DNA of 64,000 nucleotides from Brooklawnia sp963780175 (GTDB lineage: Bacteria; Actinomycetota; Actinomycetes; Propionibacteriales; Propionibacteriaceae): the NCBI GenBank assembly GCA_963780175.1, contig CAWAAT010000004.1:62001-126000 (forward strand), read 5' to 3'. Shown one piece after another: positions 35,508 through 48,588 of this stretch (positions within the stretch are counted from its first letter, which is position 1; each line of letters starts with the position of its first letter). Both the position numbers and the translations under genes were made by a program. The notes beneath the pieces were generated by a model. That model searched no databases. It worked only from the letters and a program-made list of their open reading frames with translations, and was not told where the DNA came from.

Positions 35508-37175
35508 TCATCGCCTGCCGGGTCTTCCTCGCTGACCGTCACTGTCCATGACCTCGAATTCATCGTCCAAGACGTCATCGGTCACCGCGACACCGTCAAG
35601 TTCCGCGATGGCCTCGCCGACGCCCAAGGCGTCTTGATCATCGTAGTGGCTTGCCGATACCAGCCACTCACGAGCGGCCTCCACCTGACCCGTGGCGGCC
35701 AGCAGGTTGGCGTACGCGAAGCGCAGCCGGGCTTGACCGTCACGCCCGCCCCGTCCGCCGCTGATCGCGTCCTTGAGCAGCCGAAGCGCCTCGGGGCGTT
35801 GGCCCAGATCGTCGCGAATGCCGGCCTCGACCAGGATCACCTCCACCTGCTGTGGGACGCTGAGCTTCGCCTCGCGTGCCTGCCGAAGCGTGCGGAGCGC
35901 CGCCTGATGCTTGCCGACCGCCCGCTCGCAGTCAGCGATGACGGGCAGATAGTCGTCGTTACCGCTCATCCGGTGGATGGCACGGTATTCGGTCAACGCG
36001 GTCTCGTAGTCTTCGGCGGCGTAGGCCGTGTCGGCAGTCACCTCGCGAACCACGGGTAGCCGGGACGCCAACCGGCGGGCCACGAGGGCATGCCGCAATG
36101 CGAGTTGTGGATCGCTGTCGACCAGTTCGCCGACGGCACGCAGGTGGCCCCCCACCCTGCCTGCCAATGACTTGTTGAGCCCACGAAGCTCGGCCCGCAG
36201 CGGGCCGGGGAGCCCGGTCTCGTCATAGCCTGCGGGCAGTTCCGGTTCATTCTCCGCCGGCTCCAGACCGGGCGGGACGCGCCGTCGCTCTTCGACCTCT
36301 TCACGGTCTCGTTCACGTGGCCGATCGTCACCGTAGCGACGCTCACCAGCAGGACGCCCGGAACGCTCCTGCGTACCTTCACGCCGTGCGCCACCCGAAC
36401 GTGGCCGATCATCACCGTAGCGACGCTCACCAGCAGGACGCCCGGAACGCTCCTGCGTACCTTCACGCCGTGCACCACCCGAACGTGGCCGATCATCACC
36501 GTAGCGACGCTCACCAGCAGGACGCCCGGAACGCTCCTGCGTACCTTCACGCCGTGCACCACCCGAACGTGGCCGATCATCACCGTAGCGACGCTCACCA
36601 GCAGGACGCCCGGAACGCTCCTGCGTACCTTCACGCCGTGCACCACCCGAACGTGGCCGATCATCACCGTAGCGACGCTCACCAGCAGGACGCCCGGAAC
36701 GTGCGTCCTTCACGGCCGTGGACTCCACGTGGCCACCGTCCCGACTCTGACGCGAACCTTCTGGTACGCGCGGACGCCGTGCGACCACCAGAACGCGGCC
36801 GATCATCGCTCCGCAGGGCGATCTGCGCTCGACCCGCCGGACGCCCGGAACGCTCCTGCGCGCCCGGGCGGCGTCGGCCACCAGTACTCGGTCCTTCGTG
36901 ACGTCCCCCCGCCCCACTGGAGCCCTGGAGACGAGAGGTTCCTTTGGAGCCGGGCGCCCGCCACCACGCGACGGGCTTGATGCTGCTCGACTGGAAGCAG
37001 AACGGCTGCCGTTGCTGTCTGACGATCCCCGACGGGCATTTCCCTGGCCCGCGCCGCGGTTCCCGGCCGCACCCCTGCGCGGCGCCCCGTTCGTCCGCAC
37101 GCTCGGCCGGTCCGAGCCTGCCGAGTCTGACCGTTCACGGCGCTGATCGTCGAAAGGGACATCCGATGAGTTCAT
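35508..37175 (-). CDS. TPR-like protein with long repeat-rich N-terminus (probable frame errors)
   Basis: 555 codons as read. The C-terminal 230 residues form TPR-like helical repeats (LVARRLASRLPVVREVTADT, AYAAEDYETALTEYRAIHRM) typical of the protein encoded before the HAD gene in actinobacteria (Rv1691 position). The N-terminal half is Arg/Ser/Gly-rich with four and a half near-identical 28-residue repeats. The annotated end is doubtful. Removing one base near 35535 replaces the basic GQRGRPGRR end with the acidic tail VSEEDPAGDEADQ, whose stop at 35471 overlaps the HAD start (GTGA). A degenerate repeat at about 36780-36855 is also out of frame with the others. No good ribosome-binding site precedes the ATG. 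Confidence 0.7.
   Translation of the reverse strand: MNSSDVPFDDQRRERSDSAGSDRPSVRTNGAPRRGAAGNRGAGQGNARRGSSDSNGSRSASSRAASSPSRGGGRPAPKEPLVSRAPVGRGDVTKDRVLVADAARARRSVPGVRRVERRSPCGAMIGRVLVVARRPRVPEGSRQSRDGGHVESTAVKDARSGRPAGERRYGDDRPRSGGARREGTQERSGRPAGERRYGDDRPRSGGARREGTQERSGRPAGERRYGDDRPRSGGARREGTQERSGRPAGERRYGDDRPRSGGARREGTQERSGRPAGERRYGDDRPRERDREEVEERRRVPPGLEPAENEPELPAGYDETGLPGPLRAELRGLNKSLAGRVGGHLRAVGELVDSDPQLALRHALVARRLASRLPVVREVTADTAYAAEDYETALTEYRAIHRMSGNDDYLPVIADCERAVGKHQAALRTLRQAREAKLSVPQQVEVILVEAGIRDDLGQRPEALRLLKDAISGGRGGRDGQARLRFAYANLLAATGQVEAAREWLVSASHYDDQDALGVGEAIAELDGVAVTDDVLDDEFEVMDSDGQRGRPGRR
36314..36703 (-). repeat. 84-bp tandem repeats in the TPR gene (about 4.6 copies)
   Basis: Unit starts recur exactly 84 bp apart (36361, 36445, 36529, 36613, 36697 for the same GAACG landmark). 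Copies differ at only one or two bases. Each encodes 28 residues with ERSGRPAGERRYGDDRPRSG at its core, strongly basic and probably disordered. Because 84 is divisible by 3, all six frames stay open across the array. Near identity points to recent expansion. A diverged copy at 36780-36855 lies upstream. Confidence 0.92.
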
Positions 37176-37213
37176 GGGTCAATTCTGCCTGTACTTGTCG
37201 AGTGTTATGTGTG

Positions 37214-37298
37214 GGCGTGGCAGCCGGACAGACTGCCGGCCCCACGCCAAGGCATAAAAAAACCTCCTCTTGGAGGCCGAAGCTTCCAAGAGGAGGTT
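37214..37298 (-). terminator. Rho-independent terminator(s) of the rRNA operon
   Basis: Directly after 5S, a 14-bp perfect stem (AACCTCCTCTTGGA with its complement, 37261-37298) is followed on the transcribed strand by a run of seven T (37256-37262). A second hairpin, GGCGTGG...CCACGCC with inner GCCGG/CCGGC pairing, lies at 37214-37248. The pair separates the rRNA operon from the TPR gene transcribed in the same direction. Confidence 0.93.
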
Positions 37299-37302
37299 GT
37301 AT

Positions 37303-37421
37303 GTCCGGCAGCGTCCTAGTCTCCCACAGGTTCCCACCTGCAGTACAATCGGCGCTGAAAGGCTTAACTTCCGGGTTCGGAATGGAGCCGGGTGTTTCCC
37401 TTTCGCCATGGCCACCGAAAC
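37303..37421 (-). rRNA. rrf: 5S ribosomal RNA
   Basis: About 119 bases. On the minus strand it begins GTTTCGGTGGCCATGGCG and contains the universally conserved CGAACCCGGAAGTTAAGCC. It ends with the complementary CTGCCGGAC region just before the terminator hairpin. Third gene of the operon, about 90 bases downstream of 23S. Confidence 0.93.
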
Positions 37422-37487
37422 TCTATGGAGATGTGACGGGACAGGAATCCTCAGGATTCTCACGTCCCCGACCGTATCTCGGGAACC

Positions 37488-37513
37488 ACACAGTGGACGC
37501 GTAGCATCTTTGT
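37488..37513 (-). promoter_or_regulatory. 3' arm of the 23S processing stem
   Basis: Pairs over about 25 bp with 40597-40621 (one bulged base), closing the 23S precursor into the long helix cleaved by RNase III. Read on the minus strand it is ACAAAGATGCTACGCGTCCA and onward. Confidence 0.85.
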
Positions 37514-40596
<3,083 letters not shown>

Positions 40597-40621
40597 ACAA
40601 AGATGCTCGCGTCCACTGTGT
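40597..40621 (-). promoter_or_regulatory. 5' arm of the 23S processing stem
   Basis: Minus-strand ACACAGTGGACGCGAGCATC and onward, complementary to 37488-37513. It lies directly upstream of mature 23S and after a TTTTGAGAACTA boxA-like element (40621-40632). Confidence 0.85.
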
Positions 40622-42433
<1,812 letters not shown>

Positions 42434-42604
42434 AAATCTATCGACACAGACCCAAGGGCCGGTTGTCGTCAACTTTGATGTTTGATGCTGACAAGATTTC
42501 CATCACTGGATTGTCACTCATCAAAGGAATCTCGAAACTCATTCTTAGGATTACTCCTGCCAATGAGCACGGGATCTTTTAGTGCATATTGTGCATTGAC
42601 TTTT

Positions 42605-42624
42605 AAGCACGCTGTTGAGTTCTC
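42605..42624 (-). promoter_or_regulatory. rrn leader antitermination/processing element
   Basis: Minus strand GAGAACTCAACAGCGTGCTT. GAGAACTCAA is the boxA-like element repeated in actinobacterial rRNA leaders, and CAACAGCGTGCTT pairs with AAGCACGCTGTTG in the spacer (40726-40738) to close the 16S precursor stem. Confidence 0.75.
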
Positions 42625-42684
42625 AAGTTTCGGATGCGCTCCTTGCTTTGGCTTTTCCGGCCGCTGCTTGGGGCAACTCGATTT

Positions 42685-42714
42685 ACTTTATCGGGCCTCT
42701 TGGTCGGCTGTCAA
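42685..42714 (-). promoter_or_regulatory. rrn promoter P2
   Basis: Minus strand TTGACA, 18-base spacer, TAAAGT; about 250 bases upstream of mature 16S. It has the same -10 hexamer as P1, so the two are probably tandem promoters of one operon. Confidence 0.75.
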
Positions 42715-42828
42715 ACCGGCTCTTTTCGGCCCTTATTCGATCGCTTTGTTCCTTGCCGGCTGGGCCGACTCGTCACTCTTCGATCTGCTGTTGTCATGTG
42801 CCCGGTTCTCACCGGAGCGACTCGTCCA

Positions 42829-42857
42829 ACTTTACCGAGTTCTCGGCCAGAAGTCAA
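42829..42857 (-). promoter_or_regulatory. rrn promoter P1
   Basis: Minus strand TTGACT, 17-base spacer, TAAAGT; about 400 bases upstream of mature 16S. The hexamers and spacing match vegetative sigma-70 type promoters. Confidence 0.75.
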
Positions 42858-43050
42858 ACCCTGCGGTTCGCCTCCGTTGAATCTTCTCCGCTCTGCGGTG
42901 GGCCCTTGCTGGACACACACCCCGTCTGCGGTTCAGATTCTTTGTCGTTGGTCGGCCCCCGGCCCAGCCGCATTCTCCTTTGGTTCGGCCCCCGTGATGG
43001 GGTCCTGTACCAGGAACTCTTGCGTCCGTCTCGCTCAGAAGGCTTCGCCA

Positions 43051-43079
43051 ACGTTACACGGAGGTTCCCAATGAGGCAA
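43051..43079 (-). promoter_or_regulatory. Candidate upstream rrn promoter
   Basis: Minus strand TTGCCT, 17-base spacer, TAACGT. It lies 32 bases past the tyrS stop. It is weaker than the two promoters downstream. Confidence 0.4.
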
Positions 43080-43110
43080 ATCGTCCCTGGGCGACCAGAG
43101 TAATCGCTTG

Positions 43111-44376
43111 TCAAACGATTCTTACCGCGCCCACCGTGCGCTTTCCTCGACGCAGCACAGCCCAACCGCCGGCCAGCAGATCGTCACGGGCCAGTCGCTG
43201 CTCCACGTCAATCACCTTGCGATTGTTCAGGTACGCGCCGCCTTCCGCGATGGCCCGGCGTCCGGCGGACTTGGACGCCACCACCCCGCCGGCGACGAGA
43301 GCGTCGCTCACCAGGGGCAGTTGGCCGTCGGCTGCGTGCAGATCGACAGCTCCCAGTTCCGCCATCACCGCGGGCAGCGTGGCTTCAGGCAATTCACCCA
43401 AATCGGCACCCCCGAACAGTGCTCGGCCAGCTATTGCCGCCGCCTCCCGCTCAGCCCTGCCATGCACCAGATCGGTGATGTCGTCTGCCAGGGCGCGCTG
43501 GGCGGCCCGCAATTGCGGCCGATTGGCGGTCTGCTCGGCCAACTCGGTGATCTCGTTCAGGCTGCGCCAGGTGAAGATCTTCAGGTACTCGATCACCTTG
43601 GCGTCCTCGGCGTTCAGCCAGAACTGGTGGAAGGCGAACGGGGAGGTGAGTTCCCGATCGATCCATACCGTCCCTGCCTCGGTCTTGCCGAACTTGCTGC
43701 CGTCCGCCTTGGTCAGCAGCGGGGTCACCAGACCGTGCACCTGAACCCCTTCAGTGCGTCTTATGAAGTCGATGCCCGCAGTGATGTTCCCCCACTGGTC
43801 CTGGGCGCCGGTCTGCAACGTCGCCCCGCGGGTCCGGTACAGCTCCCGGTAGTCGAGGGACTGCAGCAGCACGTAGGCGAACTCGGTGAAGCTGATGCCG
43901 TCCTCGAGGCGGCGTGCAACCACATCGCGAGCGAGCATCCGGTTGACCGGGAAGTGCTTCCCGACATCCCGCAGGAAGTCCAAAGTCGACAGTGTCGACG
44001 TCCAATCGAAGTTGTTCACCACCAGGGCGGCGTTGTCGCCCTGGAAGCTGACATACCCGCTGACCTGGTCGCGCAGTCGCTCGGCCCATTCGTGCACCAC
44101 AGCGGCATCATTCATCACCCGCTCGCCGGCCAGCTTCGGATCGCCGATCAATCCGGTGGCACCACCCACCAGCAGGATGGGTCGATGACCGGCCTCCTGA
44201 ATGCGTCTGGCCACCAGCAGCTGCATGAGATGGCCGATGTGCAGAGACGCCGCTGTCGGGTCGAAACCGACATAGGACGTGATGGGGCCTGCGTCCAGGT
44301 GGGCCGCCAGTGCGTCCACATCGGTCGATTGGGCGACGAAGCCACGCCAAGTCAGTTCTTCAAGCAGTGCGTTCAC
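43111..44376 (-). CDS. tyrS: Tyrosyl-tRNA synthetase
   Basis: 421-residue class I synthetase. The HIGH-type motif SLHIGHLMQLL is at about residues 44-54. The KMSKS equivalent is KFGKTEAGTVW, as in bacterial TyrRS of the KFGKT type. The tyrosine-recognition segment YVLLQSLDYREL is intact. A C-terminal S4 domain (about 350-421) binds tRNA-Tyr. It starts at a GTG. It follows argH, and the TGA is directly followed by the rRNA promoter region. The usual actinobacterial neighbours (TPR, HAD, tlyA) are displaced by the rRNA operon. Confidence 0.97.
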   Translation of the reverse strand: MNALLEELTWRGFVAQSTDVDALAAHLDAGPITSYVGFDPTAASLHIGHLMQLLVARRIQEAGHRPILLVGGATGLIGDPKLAGERVMNDAAVVHEWAERLRDQVSGYVSFQGDNAALVVNNFDWTSTLSTLDFLRDVGKHFPVNRMLARDVVARRLEDGISFTEFAYVLLQSLDYRELYRTRGATLQTGAQDQWGNITAGIDFIRRTEGVQVHGLVTPLLTKADGSKFGKTEAGTVWIDRELTSPFAFHQFWLNAEDAKVIEYLKIFTWRSLNEITELAEQTANRPQLRAAQRALADDITDLVHGRAEREAAAIAGRALFGGADLGELPEATLPAVMAELGAVDLHAADGQLPLVSDALVAGGVVASKSAGRRAIAEGGAYLNNRKVIDVEQRLARDDLLAGGWAVLRRGKRTVGAVRIV

Positions 44377-44446
44377 CCCGACAGACTACCGGCCACGAAT
44401 ACTGCGGCCGAACGGCGTGATCAGTGCCACTCCTTCGATGCCGGCC

Positions 44447-45934
44447 TCACAACGCCCGGCGCGCTCGTGGTGGCTGGTCTGCCTTGAGAGCGGCGACAGG
44501 GTCGGCAGCAAACTGGCGAGCCACCCTGACGACTTCGCCCAGTTCGGCCAACTGTTCGGCGACGCGATCGGGGGCGGTCCCGCCACGACCGTGCCTGGCG
44601 GCCACCGATCCCTCGATGGTGAGCACCGCCAGCACTCCTTCGTCCAGTTCGGGCGCGATGGCGGCAAGGCGATCCGCGTCGAGGTCTGACAACTCGATGC
44701 CGGCGGACTCACAGTGCCGCACAGCGGCCCCGGCGATGTCGTGGGCCCGGGAGAAGGGAACACCGCGGCGAACCAACCAGTCAGCCATGTCGGTTGCCAG
44801 CGAGAAACCTCTCGGGGCAGCGTGGGCCATTCGTTCTACGTCAAACCTGAGAGTGGCCACCATGCCGGCAACGGCGGGGAGCAGCACGTGCAGCTGGTCG
44901 ACAGAGTCGAAGAGCGGCTCCTTGTCCTCCTGCAGATCGCGGTTGTAGGCCAGCGGAAGTCCCTTGCAGGTGGCGAGCAGTCCGGCCAGGTTCCCGATCA
45001 GGCGACCGGCTTTTCCTCGAGCCAGTTCAGCCACGTCGGGGTTCTTCTTCTGGGGCATGATGCTCGACCCCGTCGACCAGGCGTCGTCCAGTTTCGCGAA
45101 GCCGAACTCGGGAGTGACCCATATGATCACGTCCTCGGCGAGCCTCGACAGGTCGACTCCGACCTGCGAGAGCACGTAGCAGGCCTCGGTGACCAGATCA
45201 CGGGAGGCCGTCCCGTCTATCGAGTTGGCCACCGAGGAGGCGAACCCCAGATCGGCTGCCACCTGTTCGGGATCAAGACCCAGGGACGTGCCGGCCAGCG
45301 CCGCAGAACCGTACGGGCTGACAGCTGCCCGCCGATCGAGATCGGTGAGACGGTCGATGTCGCGCAACAACGGCCAGGCGTGCGCCAACAACTGGTGGCT
45401 GAGCAGCACGGGCTGGGCGGTCTGCAGGTGCGTGCGTCCCGGCATGATGGCACCCAGGTGAGTCTGGGCCTGCTGGGCCAACGCGTCGACGACGCCGAGC
45501 ACATCCTCGGCGATCAGCCTCACCTCGCGCCTCAACCAACGCCTCACCAACGTCGCGATCTGGTCGTTGCGTGACCGGCCGGCGCGCAGCCGTCCGCCCA
45601 GTTCGGGACCGACGCGTTCGACCAGCAGCCGCTCGAGTGCCCCGTGCACGTCCTCATCGGTGGGCGCCGCGACGATACGGCCGGCCTGCACATCGGTGCG
45701 CAGGCCATGCAGTGCCTCCCGCATGGCCTCGTGGTCGGCATCACTGAGCAACCCGGCCCTGTGCAGGGCAGCCGCGTGGGCGATCGAGCCGTCCAGATCA
45801 TCGAGTGCCAGGCGCCAGTCGAAGTGGGTGGAAACCGACAACGCGAACATGGCATCCGCGGGTGCGCCGGAGAACCGCCCGCCCCACAGGAATCCGTCGG
45901 CGTGCTGGGGACTCGGCATGTCTGGGGTGGTCAC
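44447..45934 (-). CDS. argH: Argininosuccinate lyase
   Basis: 495-residue fumarase/aspartase superfamily enzyme for the last step of arginine synthesis. The signature GSSIMPQKKNPDVAEL with the catalytic Ser is near residue 293, and TAQPVLLSHQLLAHAWPLLRD is the other conserved block. The N-terminal FLWGGRFSGAPADAM is typical. It begins at a GTG 21 bases after argR. argG, normally between argR and argH in actinobacteria, is missing here. Confidence 0.97.
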   Translation of the reverse strand: MTTPDMPSPQHADGFLWGGRFSGAPADAMFALSVSTHFDWRLALDDLDGSIAHAAALHRAGLLSDADHEAMREALHGLRTDVQAGRIVAAPTDEDVHGALERLLVERVGPELGGRLRAGRSRNDQIATLVRRWLRREVRLIAEDVLGVVDALAQQAQTHLGAIMPGRTHLQTAQPVLLSHQLLAHAWPLLRDIDRLTDLDRRAAVSPYGSAALAGTSLGLDPEQVAADLGFASSVANSIDGTASRDLVTEACYVLSQVGVDLSRLAEDVIIWVTPEFGFAKLDDAWSTGSSIMPQKKNPDVAELARGKAGRLIGNLAGLLATCKGLPLAYNRDLQEDKEPLFDSVDQLHVLLPAVAGMVATLRFDVERMAHAAPRGFSLATDMADWLVRRGVPFSRAHDIAGAAVRHCESAGIELSDLDADRLAAIAPELDEGVLAVLTIEGSVAARHGRGGTAPDRVAEQLAELGEVVRVARQFAADPVAALKADQPPRARRAL

Positions 45935-45955
45935 TTGTCCATCATGGCATGGGCC

Positions 45956-46489
45956 TCACTCCTGACCTGCGGGCTCGCCTGGACCCTCACGCAACTCGCC
46001 GGCAGCCAGCCCGGTGAACCAGTCAGCCAGCCGCTGGCCGCCGTCGGCCTCCCGGGCGATGACCATGATCGAGTCATCCCCGGCGATCGTGCCGAGAATG
46101 TCCTCGCGAGCCACCCGGTCGATGACGGACGCAAAGTACTGCGCGGCCCCCGGCGGAGTCTTCAACACCGCCAGATTCCCCGAGCCCGCAGCCGTGATGA
46201 GCAGCTCGACACAGACCCGCGCCAACCGGGACTCGCGGGCCACGTGATCGGAGGCGACCTCGGCACCGGGAGGTGCGTACACCAGTGAGCCGGCTGCGCT
46301 GCGAACCCGGACAGCTCCGATCTCCAGGAGGTCCTTGCTGAGGGTGCCCTGACTGACGGTGATACCGTCGGCGGCGAGCAACTCAGCCAGTTCGGCCTGT
46401 GAGGAGATCGCGCGGCGCTGAATGAGGTCGATGATGCGGGCCTGGCGGACCACTCGCGAGGACGACCGAGGTGCCGCCTCGTCAGCCAT
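45956..46489 (-). CDS. argR: Arginine repressor ArgR
   Basis: 177-residue ArgR. The N-terminal winged helix (about 18-85) includes SQAELAELLAADGITVSQGT. The C-terminal hexamerisation and arginine-binding domain has LGTIAGDDSIMVI. The ATG at 46489 overlaps the argD stop by 8 bases; a longer frame to 46540 lies in argD. It should repress the cluster through the paired ARG-box-like sites in front of argC. Confidence 0.95.
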   Translation of the reverse strand: MADEAAPRSSSRVVRQARIIDLIQRRAISSQAELAELLAADGITVSQGTLSKDLLEIGAVRVRSAAGSLVYAPPGAEVASDHVARESRLARVCVELLITAAGSGNLAVLKTPPGAAQYFASVIDRVAREDILGTIAGDDSIMVIAREADGGQRLADWFTGLAAGELREGPGEPAGQE

Positions 46490-47678
46490 CGGAACTGACC
46501 TCATCACACACCTGGGCCAGCGCGGCCACGAACGCATCAATCTGCGCGGTCCTGATGACCAGCGGCGGAGCCAATCTCAGCACCGCGGGGCGAGGCGCGT
46601 TGATGATCCAACCCCTCCCCAGCATGGTTTCGGCAACCTGCGGAGCGATCTCGGTCGCCAGTTGGATCCCCAGCAGGAGCCCTCGTCCCCGCACGCCGAC
46701 GATCTGCGGGTGGCCCAGCGCCATGACCGACGCCGTCAAGTAGCGACCCAACTCACGACTGCGCTCCAACAGGCCCTGCGACTCGATGGTCGACAGCACG
46801 GCCAGCCCAGCGGCTGCTGACAGCGGGTTGCCGGCGAAGGTGGAGCCGTGGCTTCCCGGGGTGAACAGCTCACCAGCTGCTCCCAGCGCGATACAGGCAC
46901 CGATGGGGACGCCGTTGCCGAGTCCCTTGGCAAGCGTGATCAGGTCCGGATCCAGCCCGTCTGCCACGCAGGTGAGCCACTCGCCGCATCGTCCGATGCC
47001 GGTCTGCACCTCATCAACCCACATCAGGGCGCCGTGCCGGCGGGTGATCTCGCGCACTCCCGCCAGGAAGCCCGTCGGCGGGCACACCACACCGTTCTCG
47101 CCCTGAATGGTCTCGAGGACCACGGCAGCGGTCCGGTCGTCCACCGCCTCGGCCAGGGCGACCAGGTCGCCGTAGGGAACGAAAACCACGTCACCGGGCA
47201 GGGGCTCGAACGGTTCGCGATACTTGGCGGTGGAGGTCAGCGCGAGGGCGCCCATCGTCCGTCCGTGGAAGGAGCCCTCCATGGCCACCAGCCGGGTACG
47301 ACCGGTCAGCCGGGTCACCTTGAACGCGGCCTCGTTGGCCTCGGTGCCCGAGTTGGCGAAGTAGACGCGTGCGGACTTGGCCGGGTCGCCCCCGGTCGCC
47401 AGCTGGGCCAGCCGCTCGGCCAACTCGATCTGGGGTGGCGAGGCGAATAGGTTGCTGATGTGACCGAGGGCGGCCAACTGTTCGCTGACCGCCTGCAGCA
47501 CAGCCGGGTGGGCGTGCCCCAGCCCGCCGACAGCGATGCCGCTGAACATGTCGACGTACGAGTTGCCGTCGGCGTCCCACAGCTGCGCGCCCTGACCGCG
47601 GACGAACACCCGTTTGGGGGCGCCGAAGGTGTTCATCATCACGTGGCTGTAGCGGTCGAGCCAGCCGTGCTGATCCAT
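46482..47678 (-). CDS. argD: Acetylornithine aminotransferase
   Basis: 398-residue class III PLP-dependent aminotransferase of arginine synthesis. Conserved blocks are NSGTEANEAAFKVTR, FHGRTMGALALT, VDEVQTGIGRCG and the PLP-lysine segment ITLAKGLGNGVPIGA. The ATG at 47678 lies one base past the argB stop; the frame upstream to 47798 is inside argB. It is directly followed by argR with an 8-base overlap, leaving no room for argF. Confidence 0.96.
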   Translation of the reverse strand: MDQHGWLDRYSHVMMNTFGAPKRVFVRGQGAQLWDADGNSYVDMFSGIAVGGLGHAHPAVLQAVSEQLAALGHISNLFASPPQIELAERLAQLATGGDPAKSARVYFANSGTEANEAAFKVTRLTGRTRLVAMEGSFHGRTMGALALTSTAKYREPFEPLPGDVVFVPYGDLVALAEAVDDRTAAVVLETIQGENGVVCPPTGFLAGVREITRRHGALMWVDEVQTGIGRCGEWLTCVADGLDPDLITLAKGLGNGVPIGACIALGAAGELFTPGSHGSTFAGNPLSAAAGLAVLSTIESQGLLERSRELGRYLTASVMALGHPQIVGVRGRGLLLGIQLATEIAPQVAETMLGRGWIINAPRPAVLRLAPPLVIRTAQIDAFVAALAQVCDEVSSDG

Positions 47679-47679
47679 C

Positions 47680-48588
47680 TCAGGCCTCCTTGGCGTCATC
47701 AGCGCGCACCATGGTGCCCATGCCCTCGTCGGTGAAGATCTCCAACAGCAGGGCGTGCTTGACCCGACCGTCGATGATCGTCGCGCGCTCCACCCCACCC
47801 TCCACGGCCCGCAGGCAGGCCTCCATCTTGGGACGCATGCCCGACTCGAGGCTGGGCAGCATCTCGCGCAGTTCGTCGGGGGTGATCTGGGTGACGACCT
47901 CGGTCGAGTTCGGCCAGTCCGCGTAGAGACCGGCCACGTCCGTCAGCATGACGAGGCGCTCAGCCTTCAGGGCCACAGCCAACGCGGCCGCTGCCGTGTC
48001 GGCGTTCACGTTGTAGATGAGGTCACCGGGGCCGGGGGCGACCGTGGCCACCACCGGGACGCGGCCGTTCTCGATCAGGTCGAGAACCGCGCCCGGGTTG
48101 ACCGAGGCGACGTCGCCGACCTGCCCGAGATCGATCTCCTCACCGTCCAACTCGATCAGCTTGGGCTCGGCGGTGAACAAGCCGCCGTCCTCGCCGGACA
48201 GCCCGACGGCGAACGGGGCGTAACGATTGATGAGGTTCACCAGTTCTCGACCGACCTGGCCTACCAGCACCATGCGCACGACCTCCATGGCCTCGGCGCT
48301 GGTCACCCGCAGTCCGCCGCGGAACTCCGACTTGATGTCGAGTCGAGCCAGCATGGAGTTGATCTGTGGCCCGCCGCCGTGCACGACGACCGCCTTCACC
48401 CCGGCGCGCCGCAGGAAGACGATGTCCTGGGCGAACGCGAGCTTGAGGTCGTCATCGATCATGGCGTTGCCGCCGTACTTGATGACCACGGTCTTGCCGG
48501 CGTACTGCATGAGCCAGGGCAGTGCCTCGATCAGCACGCCCGCCTTGGCGACCAGGGTCTGTTCGTCGATGGTGCGTTTGATTGCCAT
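47680..48588 (-). CDS. argB: Acetylglutamate kinase
   Basis: 302-residue amino-acid kinase with VIKYGGNAMIDDDLK near residue 35 and VVHGGGPQINSML at the nucleotide site. The C-terminal segment FTDEGMGTMVRADD is typical of arginine-inhibitable, hexameric NAGK. An N-terminal kink helix (about 1-20) is present, which is associated with arginine feedback. It shares its first base with the argJ stop. Confidence 0.97.
   Translation of the reverse strand: MAIKRTIDEQTLVAKAGVLIEALPWLMQYAGKTVVIKYGGNAMIDDDLKLAFAQDIVFLRRAGVKAVVVHGGGPQINSMLARLDIKSEFRGGLRVTSAEAMEVVRMVLVGQVGRELVNLINRYAPFAVGLSGEDGGLFTAEPKLIELDGEEIDLGQVGDVASVNPGAVLDLIENGRVPVVATVAPGPGDLIYNVNADTAAAALAVALKAERLVMLTDVAGLYADWPNSTEVVTQITPDELREMLPSLESGMRPKMEACLRAVEGGVERATIIDGRVKHALLLEIFTDEGMGTMVRADDAKEA

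Larger units (their letters stand above)
42434..43110 (-). other. rRNA leader and promoter region
   Basis: 677 bases between tyrS and 16S with no gene. On the minus strand it holds at least two strong promoters (entries below), a weaker candidate next to tyrS, a boxA-like/processing element, and the 5' arm of the 16S processing stem (42605-42617, complementary to 40726-40738). ORFs in this stretch are not coding. Confidence 0.85.

Noticed and set aside
36038..36901. Repeat proteins on both strands across the 84-bp array
   Set aside because: All frames stay open because the repeat unit is a multiple of three. Only the frame continuous with the TPR domain is supported.
43108..44487. 459-codon plus-strand frame opposite tyrS
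   Set aside because: Shadow of tyrS; no ribosome-binding site or domain.
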